Shown piece after piece: positions 40,901-52,900 of a DNA stretch of 64,000 nt (positions are counted from its first letter, which is position 1; each line of letters begins with the position of its first letter). Source of the stretch: Polyodon spathula (lineage: Eukaryota > Chordata > Actinopteri > Acipenseriformes > Polyodontidae); contig NC_054559.1 of assembly GCF_017654505.1 (NCBI RefSeq), positions 19,160,792-19,224,791 on the forward strand, given 5' to 3'. The notes beneath the pieces were generated by a model. The model searched no databases. It saw nothing but the letters and a program-made list of their open reading frames with translations, and was not told the DNA's origin. The translations under genes and the position numbers were made by a program.

Positions 40901-43900
40901 GCAACATCACCCATGTGTACAGCACTAATGCTACAGGAAAGTGAGCTGTGCTTGCAATTGAATGTTGTTGGTTTTTTTAATTATCATAAAGCTGTGCAGT
41001 CTGCTGCTGTGTATATGACCGACACCTATGGAAGTTTATACAACACGGTAACAGGGCAGGAACCCTGCGCCTGAAGAGGGTTTTTGTGTGCAAATGTAGA
41101 TTATAAACAGTGTGTGTTTTTGTACTAATTTAATTAATGAAGTAAGTGACGCTCCTGCGAGAGCCTGTCTGCTGTGTGTGATTAGCAGGTGTGGAATGTA
41201 ATCAGCAGGTAGGTGTGTTCAGGCAGGGGTCGTCCAGGCTCCAGTTATTCGTCTCGGGGCTGCAGCAAAACCAACCTGCCAACCGGTCTGAAGAAGCTGA
41301 AATCCGCCAGCATGTGTGTGAGAGAACCAGGGCTGGCTACCGAAGAGTCAGTAAGCAAGTCGAAACCGCTGACAGCCGGGCGAGTAGCCCGAGTTTGTTT
41401 GTTATTAAACAGAGAAGATTATTTCAGAGATTGTGGATCCCAAGTTTTCGTACACTGTGTTGTATGCGCTCCTTGCGCTGCCGTTGCTGGTAGTGTCACG
41501 TTAGCTGTTCAGTGTGTTGTGTAAATTAATCCTGTTTGCCTGCAGGGGGCGTATCAACTTCACCCGCCGTCTGGATCTCCTGCCTGTCACTCAGCAGCGA
41601 ATGCACACACCCACACGGTAGACGGCTACTCTGTCACTGCATTAATATCCTGTGGCTTTGTAAACCAGGGATTTAGGGGAGCGCCCTAATAAAAACTGAA
41701 TCTCAAAACAATAATTGTGTGAATGCGGTAATTATTCCAGCTGTGTGTAATGGTATTTAAAACAGGATTCATTCATCCTGAGTTTTTGCTGCCCTTGATC
41801 CAGTCCCACTGCAGTCAGATACGTGACAGACTACCGTACTTTTTAATTTTTAGGTCAAAAAATAATTTAACATTTTTGTGAAATACATGTACTTTCCGTT
41901 TACTCTTAAGCATATATTTACTGTCACACTGTATGTCCTTCAAACAGAGAGAGAGGCTGCAAGTTAAACAGTGGGGCAATTTCAACACGACATGGAAGCA
42001 GGAAAGTGGAAAATCCAGTTGTTGTTTCACAACACAGAGTAATGGCAAAGTTCAGAGACGCACCTTTCTGTTCCTGTGCTGTGGCACTGTTACAATGCAT
42101 TACACACTGCTGTAGGCAGCGTGAGTGAGCATCTCTCTCTCTCGGTTAGTGTCTCAGAGGCACTAGTCAGGGATGCTGGAGTGAGCAGAAAGAAGAGAGG
42201 GTAATGTTTGGTCTCCGCTATCCCTGCAGGCTGCACTCTAGATTTTAACCAAAATTTTGAGTGGTGACCGGAAACAGAAGGGCCCAGGTTTACAGCACTG
42301 TACGAAACTTTGCCCCCGGTGCACTTTTTTTTGCCCCTAAAGGATGACTGATGATATATTAATCCCGTGGATGATTTTATTGATATACTTATTAACAACT
42401 TAAAAATAAAATCATAAAATGAGGTCAGTTTTTTTACATAGGCATGGCCGTATTAAAATTTGTCGCTGTTTTAGACCATTAAAATAGGCAATTTATTGCA
42501 TTTGTCTCATTTTATGTATTTTATTTTATTTATTTATTTTAGATAGTCCTGTAGGAAGGAGACTTTTAAAGGGAATGCTGAAAATCGGGTCTAAGATTTC
42601 AAGTCTTCATCCAAAATTAGGGATAATATCGGATCTGCTTTACTGCAATGGATTGAGCCTAGGGCAGGGTAGGATTCAGGAAAATCCAAGGCTTTTTCTC
42701 TGCAGCAAGGCCCCTGGAGTTGGGAGTGCGCTGTCTCCTCTGGCTGCATGCTGTGAACGACAGCACTTTGCTTGACTCAGTAAACTGCTTTTTTTTTTTT
42801 TTAAATCAACTTGATCTTCCTGTTTTTGTCTAAGAAGTCTGGGTTGTGTGACATGCGTACTGTAATTTCGCCTGTAGCATTTAAAGCTACGTTTTTTAAA
42901 ACCGTTTTCACGCAGATGACTTGCATGATACCGAAAGCACAAGGAAAGAAGTGTCTGTGTAGTCTGACAGGTCCCAAAGCAGGTCCGCATTGTGTGTGAC
43001 TAGTGCTTGGGACGGGGTCCGGGTCCCAGCTAGACAGCAGTACAGTATCTATCATTGCCCTAAAACATCATTCAAATACACAGAGGGAAACGAAAGACAG
43101 CTTTGCAAGTTTCAGGGCGGTGGATTTAAGATCCGTCGCTGTTCAGATTATTGAAATAGACCCCTGTTTCACAGTTGATGGCTCATTGTACTGGGACTGT
43201 CCCCTTTAACCTCCAGTCTCTGACTGCTTTACTGTGCCCCTAATTCAAATGGTCTGTCCCTCCTCCTCCTCCTCCTCCTCCTCCTGCATTAGTTTCCAGT
43301 GTCAGTTCATTGTGAGACTCCATCTGTCCTTTTGTTTGACTGGATGCTTTGGATTGCGGGAGACTGTGATCAAGGTGGCGAGGCAGAGCAGGAAATATAA
43401 TAATCTGGAAAGGAGAATGGTTCAGCTGAAGTTTCACCTGCACCTAATACAACAGCCTCTAGTGCTTCCTGAAACGGTTTTTATGCATTTTCTTTCCCAA
43501 TAATCTACCGATTTTAAAACATTTTTTTTTTTTTAACAGTTTTCCTTATTAGCGGTGTTTGATATGAGAATCGAATGCCCATCCGAGAGGTGGGGTGTTT
43601 ATCCAAGCCTCCAGCATTGCGGGAGGGGATTACATTCTCGTTTATCACACCCTACCCATGCAGGATTTCTCATAATCTCTGGTGAGCATTGTTTTCCAGC
43701 CAGAGTTCTGAAGTTCTGTGTTGCTTGTTTTGGTGGGGCGGTTAATTTGTGTTGGTGGTTGCGCTCTGTTGCTGGTGTTAATGAGAGGGTGTTTCCTGTA
43801 ATTACAAGCTGGTTTATTTCGGGGAAATATCAACTAGATGAGCCCATTTAAAAAAAATAAATAAATAAATAAAATTGCTTACCGATTATTATAAAACTTT

Positions 43901-46900
43901 TTATAAATATAACCAGCCAGCCAGAGAAGTTTCAAATACATGTGTTTTTCTTTTTTTTTCTTTCTGTGCCAAAAAAAGTGGGACTGTATCTTTTATGTCT
44001 GGCTTCAGTGTATTGTAACATCCGGTTCATTCATTGAAAAAAAAAACAAAAAAAAAAAAAAAAAAAAACGAAAGCAAATGGTTCAATTTTGAAGTTGAGT
44101 TGGTGGTTTTTGCTCTTAAAGACAGAGTGACGGGCTGGCTTGCATTTTAAGCATCGTTTGAATGTGGCACACAGTAAAGCTGATAGCAGGGGTTTGGGGG
44201 ATAAAATCAACATGCAAAATGTAAATGGAAATTGCATGTTCTGGAGCTGCATTACCCCTTACCCAATAGCAGCTCCTAAGCAAAAGACAATGGCAAGTGT
44301 TGGGAGAATCCTCAGTCTCCGAGCGGGATTTGGCTGTGCGTGTGGGGAGAGAGTGATCCCATGTGTTGTAATTAAATGGCAATTTTAAAAATGATCCAGT
44401 AATCCTGTATTGTTTTATGTGGCCCAGAAGCTATTGTACCTGTGCATTTTATACCCGCGCTTTACTTGCAGGCACTTGAATCATAAGCAGTTTTCCAAAA
44501 TGCAGTTGTGTTCTTTCCTGAAAACCCTCCTTTTGATGGCAAGTAACAGCGTTTGAATTTGATTAATTGAGTGCAGTGCAAGGTATTCCCACTTAAAGGA
44601 TCACCCCCTCTTTAGATACTGTCGTTGTGCTAAGCATACACACTTATACTGACTGGGGGTATCTGTAGTGGTTGTATTTACCTACCCAGTACTGGCTGGC
44701 AGGTAGTAGATTAGATGCAGGAATTAATTGTAATGGCAACAGGTTTGACTTAACAAACCACAGCTCTCAATGTATCCAAATATTTTCACAGCTGCCGTTT
44801 TCATACCTTCACATCCTTCAGGGGAAACGTGGGTGTGTGCGCACACCCATGTATTGTATAAAGTCTTGGTTGTCGCTTCTTTAATACTGGGACACACACT
44901 GGTACTGTCTAGGGCGATTGCAGAGGTAATGGGGTTTAAGCAGGACTTTGTAGGAGATCTTTCTTTTGCTTCCAAAAAGTCAGTCGCACGTGATGATCTG
45001 TGGGCTGTAATTACCCTGGACTCTCTATGGTAACTGATGGGGAGCGCATGGTCTAAAGCCTGGTCCGGGTGTAGTGAGCATCACCTGTCTCCCTTACCTG
45101 GGACTGCATGTTCCAGCGGGGAGGGGGGTAGTGCAGCTGTACTGCTTTTATTAGCACTCTCCCAGAGCTGTTCCTGTGGGGGGTGCTGCTAAACTTCACT
45201 GCACAACGTTATCTGTGGTACAGTGGAAATATAATTAGTTTCATTAAGTCAACTCTGTTCTTGTGGGATAGTGTCTTGGGGTGGGGGGGGGGGCTTTGTT
45301 TAGACAAATTAATTTACGAATTCTATTTTCACGAGAAGAAAGTCTTTTGCAGTTACATACCGGGCGGCTGGGATAAAATAGAAAATAAAAATGTGTGCTA
45401 AACACCTTTTTACAAATGTGCTTCCTCTTCATCAGAACCGGTAATGTAATCGAATCCCACAATTTATTGAGTTGGCAGGTTCCTCCATCCAAGGTGACTT
45501 AGAGGTGTTGCAGGGCAGGACTGTACAGGGTTACAGTGCAAGATTAATATTTAAATAGTGTAGTTTACAGTAAGTGCAAATAATACTGCTAGAATACAAT
45601 ATAAACTGGGATGCAACAAGTTAGGATTAAAATATCATTCTTTTCTTTTCATTTGAAGTATTTTCAGCCAGAGAAAGACTGGAGCCCCATTAACGATGGG
45701 TTTCAAAGCACCGCTTGCTCCTGCTTTGTAACTCTGTCTACGCTGTGCTGAATGACTCCTTCTCTCCGTTTGATTTCACCGGCTGTAGGCATGGGCTCGG
45801 AGATCCCCAGTCCCAACGCCCAGAATCCAGGCTGCAAGATCATGACGTTCCGGCCCACCATGGAGGAATTCCGGGATTTCGAGAAATACATAGCGTACAT
45901 CGAGTCCCAGGGAGCACACAGAGCAGGGCTGGCCAAGGTAAGCACCCCCTGTCGATGCATCTGATTTCTGTGTAGTTGTAAGCTTTAGCTAGCGGTCCGT
46001 CTAGCTCTGTTCTTAAGTTGCTAACTTATTTTTAAAAACGTTGTCAGCGGTGCCCCGCGTTGACTGTGACTGACCCAGGGCACGTGGATGCATTTGAACC
46101 AGAGATCTGAAATTGCATTTCCATTTAGATTCAGTTTCATTTCCTAAACTTTACGATGTAAAGGTTTTAAACTTGCTCCACTTTTTTTTTTTTTAAGACT
46201 CCTTTTTATAAAAAGTCTACCATGTGCACCATAACCAATTCCACTAGCACTTTCATTCCTAAAACTCGTTAAGTGATATGAAACTCTTGGCAGTAGCTGT
46301 AGCTTTATGAAGTGTGTAGCTCTGTTTGTAACTGATAGCCCATAGTGGGAAGCACTCCAGTATGTATGACTGCAGTATAAACGCATGTATACACACACAC
46401 ACAGACTCTCTCTGTCTGACCCAGGTAATCCCTCCCAAGGAGTGGAGGCCGCGGCAGTCATACGAGTCGATCGATGAGATGGTGATCCCGGCGCCCATCG
46501 TGCAGGTGGTGACGGGTCAGTCTGGGCTCTTCACACAGTACAACATCCAGAAGAAGCCTGTGACTGTGGGGGAGTACCGCAAGCTGGCTAACAGTGACAA
46601 GTACGTACAGCCTGAACCAACGAGCCCCCCCCCCCCTCCCCCCAGGAACAGGGATACCGCGTGGCAGGGCTTCCCAACCCCGGCCCTCGGGGGGGCCCTG
46701 TGTGTTCTCTGGTTTTCATTCCCACTCTGCTCTCAGTTGCTTAACTAGACCCTTTTAATTGCACTCATTTGCTTAATTAGACTTTTTTTTTTAATTGTTC
46801 TCCACTCTTAAAAATTTACAGAGTTCAAGCTACTTATAAAATGTTACTGATAACTTGAAATCTGCAACGGTTTAAGCTGAAAACATGTAAAAAAAAAAAA

Positions 46901-49900
46901 AAGAAACCTTTTTAGAGTTAAGCTATGTGTCCCACAAATAAACGTTTATTATTTGTTGCACGAAACAGGGTTTAAAATTTATTGACAGGTTGGAGCTGGT
47001 CATCCAAACATTCCTCCTTGTGATGCTCGAGTCGCTCTCCAGTGTGTTTCAGAAGAAACTGTTTGAGCAAGCGCTCATCTCCTTGTGTATTTTAAGAGGA
47101 TTAAGGTCTCCATTCAACCCTGCTGAAGCAAGTCGGAATGATTTGTAAAAACAACAGTAATGACGCGAACACATTTAAATGCTTTTTTATGAGAGCTTTT
47201 CTTTCTGCTTCGAATGAAGGAAGAAACCAGTGATTTTTCCATTGCATCATACATGTTTTCCAAAGTGCTGTGGTGTGACCATCTGCTGGAATTATATACG
47301 TCAATGGGCATTGCGTGCTGTGTCAAAGTCATGCTGGTGGTAGATGCACAGGAGTTGTGTTTTTAATTCACGCAAATAACTTACTGGTGCAGATTTATTG
47401 AACTTGTGCCCCAGTTGCATTGTACAGCAACCTTGTCCTTTTTGACACTACTGATAAGCTGTCTGGTTTGCTTACTAGGTGAAAATTTAAGATACGTTTG
47501 CATGGAACAAAAGGTGAACACAGTGGACTTCGATTGATTTCAGGTTGTCTTTTGTGAATAGCTGCAGAAGGGAATGCAGACTTTGAATCTGGCAGTAATC
47601 TTGGCTCTGGTTTGTGTGCAGGTATTGCCCCCCTCGGCACCAGGACTTTGAGGATCTGGAGAGGAAATACTGGAAGAACCTGACTTTTGTGTCCCCGATC
47701 TATGGAGCTGATATCAGCGGATCTCTGTACGACAAAGTGAGTTGCAGATGGGCAGGTTTTAATTTAGCCTTTTCTATTGGGAAAACTAAAAACCGTGGAC
47801 TTGCACATACACGTTTTTGCAAAGGGGATGTATTGGAGGCAGTCATAGCATGTATTTATTAATATAGTTTTATTGGTTTTCTGTTATACAATTAATTACA
47901 TTACATGCTGGTGTTCACAATAGCATTGAACATCTTTAACAACATGCTGGTATATTTCTCTTTTTCCTTTTCGGAAAAGATTAAATACTTGGTAAAGGAG
48001 AGAGGAAATTAGCAGACTACTGAATGATATGTCAAAGCAGGTATTTAAATAATACTGACTTGCCATAGAGGAGAACATACATTTACAAATTCATTTTTAC
48101 ATTTTTTATTAAATGTATCTGCTGCCACCTAGTGGAGACAGGCATGCCCTGCAGCCTTCTCAGAAAGGCACAGATTCTGTATTCAAACTAGAAGCAAGTC
48201 TGCTTTAACTGCACACTGCGTTGGGAATGCTAAGTGGTTTCTGTCTTTGGAGATGGTTTAAGGGTGACAGAATTAAGACCCAGTGAAAGAATGATAGACA
48301 CGAAAGAAAAATGAAAACCATAACCCAATAAAAACGAAAAAAGTACATTTCAGGAAATGCACAGCAAGATCCTCTTGGTGTGCTGTGATCCCTATCTGGT
48401 GGCCGTAGTTAGTAATGCATTTAGGTAGCTTTTTTGACCCGTATCATCTTTTAAGTACCAGAAATTCATACGAGTTAAAACAAAACTATACTGTCCTGTT
48501 GAACTTGGAGCCATCCTTACACTTAGTTTTATACATGCAGAACAGCGGCCTCTAGTGGCCGCCGGGTGTCTGTCGAGCTGTGTGTGTGACTGTGCTGCGT
48601 TGCAGGGCATTCGGGAGTGGAACATCAGCAAGCTGAACACGCTGCTGGACATGGTGGAGCAGGAGTGCGGCATCGTGATCGAGGGAGTCAACACCCCCTA
48701 CCTGTACTTCGGAATGTGGAAGACCACCTTCGCCTGGCACACTGAGGACATGGATCTGTACAGCATCAACTACCTGCACTTCGGAGAGCCCAAGTCCTGG
48801 TGAGCCTCCCTCCCCACTGGCTGCTGCCTGCCCACCTGTCTGTAATCCAGTGAGCTGGGAGTCCTTTTACTTATAGGTTATTGCTTGCGTGCGAATCGCG
48901 ACAGGCTTGCACCCTCCCCTTCTCTCCCGTCCACCTGCTATTACATAAAAAACTAAAAAATCAAAGCTAATTACAGAAGCATTACCCATAGGAGAAGGAA
49001 AATGACTAATTTTTCGATTTCCAAGCCTTTTCATAGGCATTTTTGATCACCTCATCAGTGCCTCTGCCCCCTCTCTGTGCGTCCGACACACAAATCCAGG
49101 ATTTTCTGATTTCCTCATTGGCATCCGCACTTAGTATTTTCCACGACATGAGGCACTAAATCCGACGAGCTCTAATAGAAGCGCTGCATCTGGTCCCGAG
49201 ATGCTAAACATGATCACTGATCCGGGTTTACCAGCTGGTTGGGACCTCCTGCTCCTGCAGGCAGTTAGAGCTCTTAAAGCAAGGTGCGTTAGGTAATGCA
49301 TTGGGGATATTAGAAACACGTTCGCTGTAGGGTTGGAAGGATTATCACGAAGCGCGATATTAACGACTTACGACAATCGTGCTATCAACGAGTTTCATTT
49401 AAAGCTGCAGAGAATATTCAGATTGTGGAGTGGCTTTATTTTAAAAAGTCGACGGAAAACTGTGTGAGTGAGGAGGAATCGCAAACTCGTGATTTTAAAT
49501 CGCAATCATTTTTAGAGGATAATTTTAATGTCTTCTTATGAAGGAAGAGGAGCCACCAAACGTGACCCTCAGGTTGGTTTTGAACCCAGTCCTGTAGGGC
49601 TAGCTACCTTTGTTTTTATGCATGCAGGTGTTCGGAGACGCTCCTGGTAAAGTAGGGTTTATATAGAGCCCAGTGTGGTTTTATACGTGGACACAAGTCA
49701 TTGTAGTGTCGCTTCACAGTCACTGGAGGGAGCTGTGGTATAGCAAAGTGCTGGCATTACTGTTTATATATATATATATAAAATTAAATAATAATTCTCT
49801 TTGGAAAGATGACAGTTGCTATAATTCGGCCAGGCAGAAGCTAGTGGAAAGGGTGTCTCTCTCTGTAGAAATTCAGCTTGTAGACATTCATGTACCTCTT

Positions 49901-52900
49901 AATAAATCATTTGTGCCCACAGCCACACTTGCAAGATAAATGCTGAGAAAAAAAAAAAAATCTTTTCATGCAGTGTTCCTGTCCTGTGTTGGAGATGTAA
50001 TGTATGCTGATTAGCTGATGCATTAGTTTGCTTCTGCAGATGCCACCCGCTCCGTACTGGGGTGGCGATGTCAGGGTCTGGATTGGGTTCGAGACCCAAG
50101 AACAAGACTGATCCAAATACATTTCTACTGGATTCTTACACAAACCTTGCAGCCCAAGTGAAGGGGAGTCTTTGGGGTTCAGATAATCAGAGTCTTAGAT
50201 TGAGATCCCGGAAGAAGGAGTGAATGAAGTCTAGCAGGGAAAACCCCAGGAAAAATAATAATGTAGAAAACACGAAATCCCAGACACTGTAGTATTTTAG
50301 TAGCTTCAAATGTATTGAATTACTTGTTGAAAATCGCTCTGTTTGTCCTGGGTTCAGTTTTCCCTAAAACTGCCCTGGCTTTGTGTGGATAAAGTGTTGC
50401 AACTAACAGACTCCCTCATTCTATTCAGATCATGTGACCGTGTAACCTTTCCACCCCCACGCATTACCTATATATCTAGGCTGAGGAGGCAGAGCTAGCA
50501 CAGTTGAAATGCTGTTCAGTCTTGGCATTTTAGGATTCTCCAGGCCAGCCAGGTAAAGACAGATCAAGGGAAGAGAACTAAACTCAGTACTGGAGCAATG
50601 GAACAGAGAACCACTCAAAATGATTGCGGACAGCCTAAAATAGTAACGGCAGTGTAAAAAAAAAAAAAAAAAAACTACTGTAGTAGAGTCGATTCTTCCT
50701 AGCCCTGGTCTGCAGCGTTGAGATAGTTTTAATAGGATTTAGAAAAAGTCTCCTGAGCCACCATGAAGCATCCTGGCAGATACAATTGCAACATAGGAAG
50801 CAGTGTAACAGATTGGCAGGCTGAGTGACTTGCTGTCTGCAGCTCCATGCCTGTCCTCGGACCAGGAGATGTGGTTTCACTTCAATTCTGCTTCCCTGGG
50901 CAGATTTATGACAGGAGCGCTCTTCGTTATATTTGTGATAATCTGTTTTATGGCTTTTTCTGATGCAGTCTCTCTTAACTCATGGTCTCATTTGATTTAT
51001 ATGTTGGAAAGCGGTTTGACTGTTAGCTGTGAAATCTCGCTGTGATTAAACCTGTGCGGACAGGCTGATAAAGAAGCTTCTTCTGGTCAAGGGAAAGCGG
51101 TTGGGATTCCTGAAACCAGCACTGCTTTGCTGTGGCTCATCCAGTCAATTCCTTGAACAGTTCCATCTAGCTCTTTTAATTGCAGCTTGTTAAAAGTCAG
51201 TTTCTTGATTTGAAAAATGCCATGCAGCTTTGGCAAGGCAGCATTTCCGAGACAGTGTCCAAATGAGGCATTTTAAGCAATTCCAGTAAGGTAAAGCTGA
51301 CTGTGTCCGCTGCAAGGTGTTTTATCAGTCTAGGTGGGGAGTCCTGTTGCCTGTCGCTTAGTGCCTCTAAATGTTGCTTTGTGGTGAATGATTTTCTTCC
51401 ACAGCAGTATTGCACAGTAGCAGTTGTACTATATTAGCTGGTTCAACTAAATCATGAGGGCCTTGCACTGGAGCAGACTGGGTGGGAAACAGTCAAATAT
51501 CAAACTGTTCATGTTATTAGAAGCCATGCAGATAGATTCTGTCTTGAGGAAGATTTTAACGTTTTATTAGAGATTAAAAAACATTAATTAATTTTACCTT
51601 CCTCTTTGTTTTGCTTTGGGTCTAGATGTTCTAGTTTTTTTTTATTATTTATTTATTTTGGTTTGCTGTATATAGTACAGACTCTGCATGCATCATCTAT
51701 ACCGCAGTCATTAAGTAAATCAATACCGGCCTTGACATTAAGAAAGCTGTTTGTAAAAAGAACTGCAGACTGCACATACACACCATGGCAGAGCTGCAGT
51801 TAGGCAGAATAGCCAGCAGGTGGCAATGTGGCTAAATTGATTTGATAGAAGAATAGTGTGTGTATAGCTAACAGCAAATAGCTGCCTATATTGCAGTTGG
51901 CTGATGTGTGCGTGTTGATTTCATCCATGACACAAACACTAAAGCAGGCTTCTGGTTTAATGCACTGTGTAAGTATAAATGGCTCTTTTAATAATGTTAA
52001 ATGGGAGTGGCGCATCCAGTAAAGGCACTCCATGTGGAGTGCAGGATGTGTCCAGAAGATCACAGGTTCGAATCCAGGCTTTGTCCTTGCCGACCGTGAC
52101 CAGGGGGCTCCTAGGGGGTGGTGCACAATTGGCAGAGTGCTGATGCTGCATGCGTTCTTGAGAATTCCAACGTAAAACAGTTTAGCAGCTTGTCAGAGTT
52201 AATTTTAGTAAAATAAACTAGCTGTTTCTTTCAGATTCTGAAAAGTTTTTTATTTGCATTTATTTGCATTTTTTATTTTAACCCTCTTTCTCCTCCCCCC
52301 ACCGCTCTAACTTTTGCTCTCTTCCCCCCCCTCTGCAGAGCCCCTCTTCATTCGTCACTATTTAGCATCTCCAAACTCATTAGCAGGAACAGCGTAGTTG
52401 GTGTCCGTCGTTTTATCATTGTGGCTGTTTCATTAGGCAAACCGGAACTAATCCATAAATCACTTTAAAAATCACAAAGCACTTGCAGAGAAGGGGGAAA
52501 AAAAGGATAAATGACTACAAATTAAAAGATGTTGCCCTCTTCCTCAATTTCGCACACCCTGAGTCCTCGTCTGCTAACAGCTTTCTTCCTGTTTTATTTT
52601 CTTCTTTTCTGTTACTGTGCAAGTTCAAGGCAGCTGTGGGCTGAAGGGTTAGTTTGCACTGCGGTTACACACAGCTGCACGACTCTCTTCTTTGTAGATC
52701 CTTTCCATTCATCTCTTCTTCCAGTAATAATAATCAGTCTATTCAAACAGCACCAGTTTTTAATACTGGAGTGTTCTAGCTCTCATATAAGCATTGCCCA
52801 ATATGATGAAATACAGGGGTACTAGGGCTATAGTTTTTGAGCATATTAAAAGACAACTTTTGTAGTGGTCTGAAGTATCAGTTTATCTCAGCTAATGTGT

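Larger units (their letters stand above)
37934..45788 (+). other. Presumed kdm4b intron 1
   Basis: No exon of a recognisable gene was found on either strand. It contains (CAAA)n at 37979-38010, (TCC)n at 43260-43285, several A/T runs (38118, 44041-44068) and G runs. A possible unclassified repeat lies at about 41190-41720 and ends in an AATAAAAACTG-type tail. A possible repeat fragment with CCATCCAAGGTGACTTAGAG lies near 45487. Further 5' UTR exons cannot be excluded. Confidence 0.5.

Noticed and set aside
44830..44850. GGGTGTGTGCGCACACCC near-palindrome
   Set aside because: It is short and alternating GT/CA, is not a perfect palindrome, and is expected by chance in CA/GT-rich vertebrate DNA.
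52003..52150. Functional tRNA gene
   Set aside because: The B box is perfect, but no acceptor-stem pairing or cloverleaf can be drawn and the 3' part is SINE-like.
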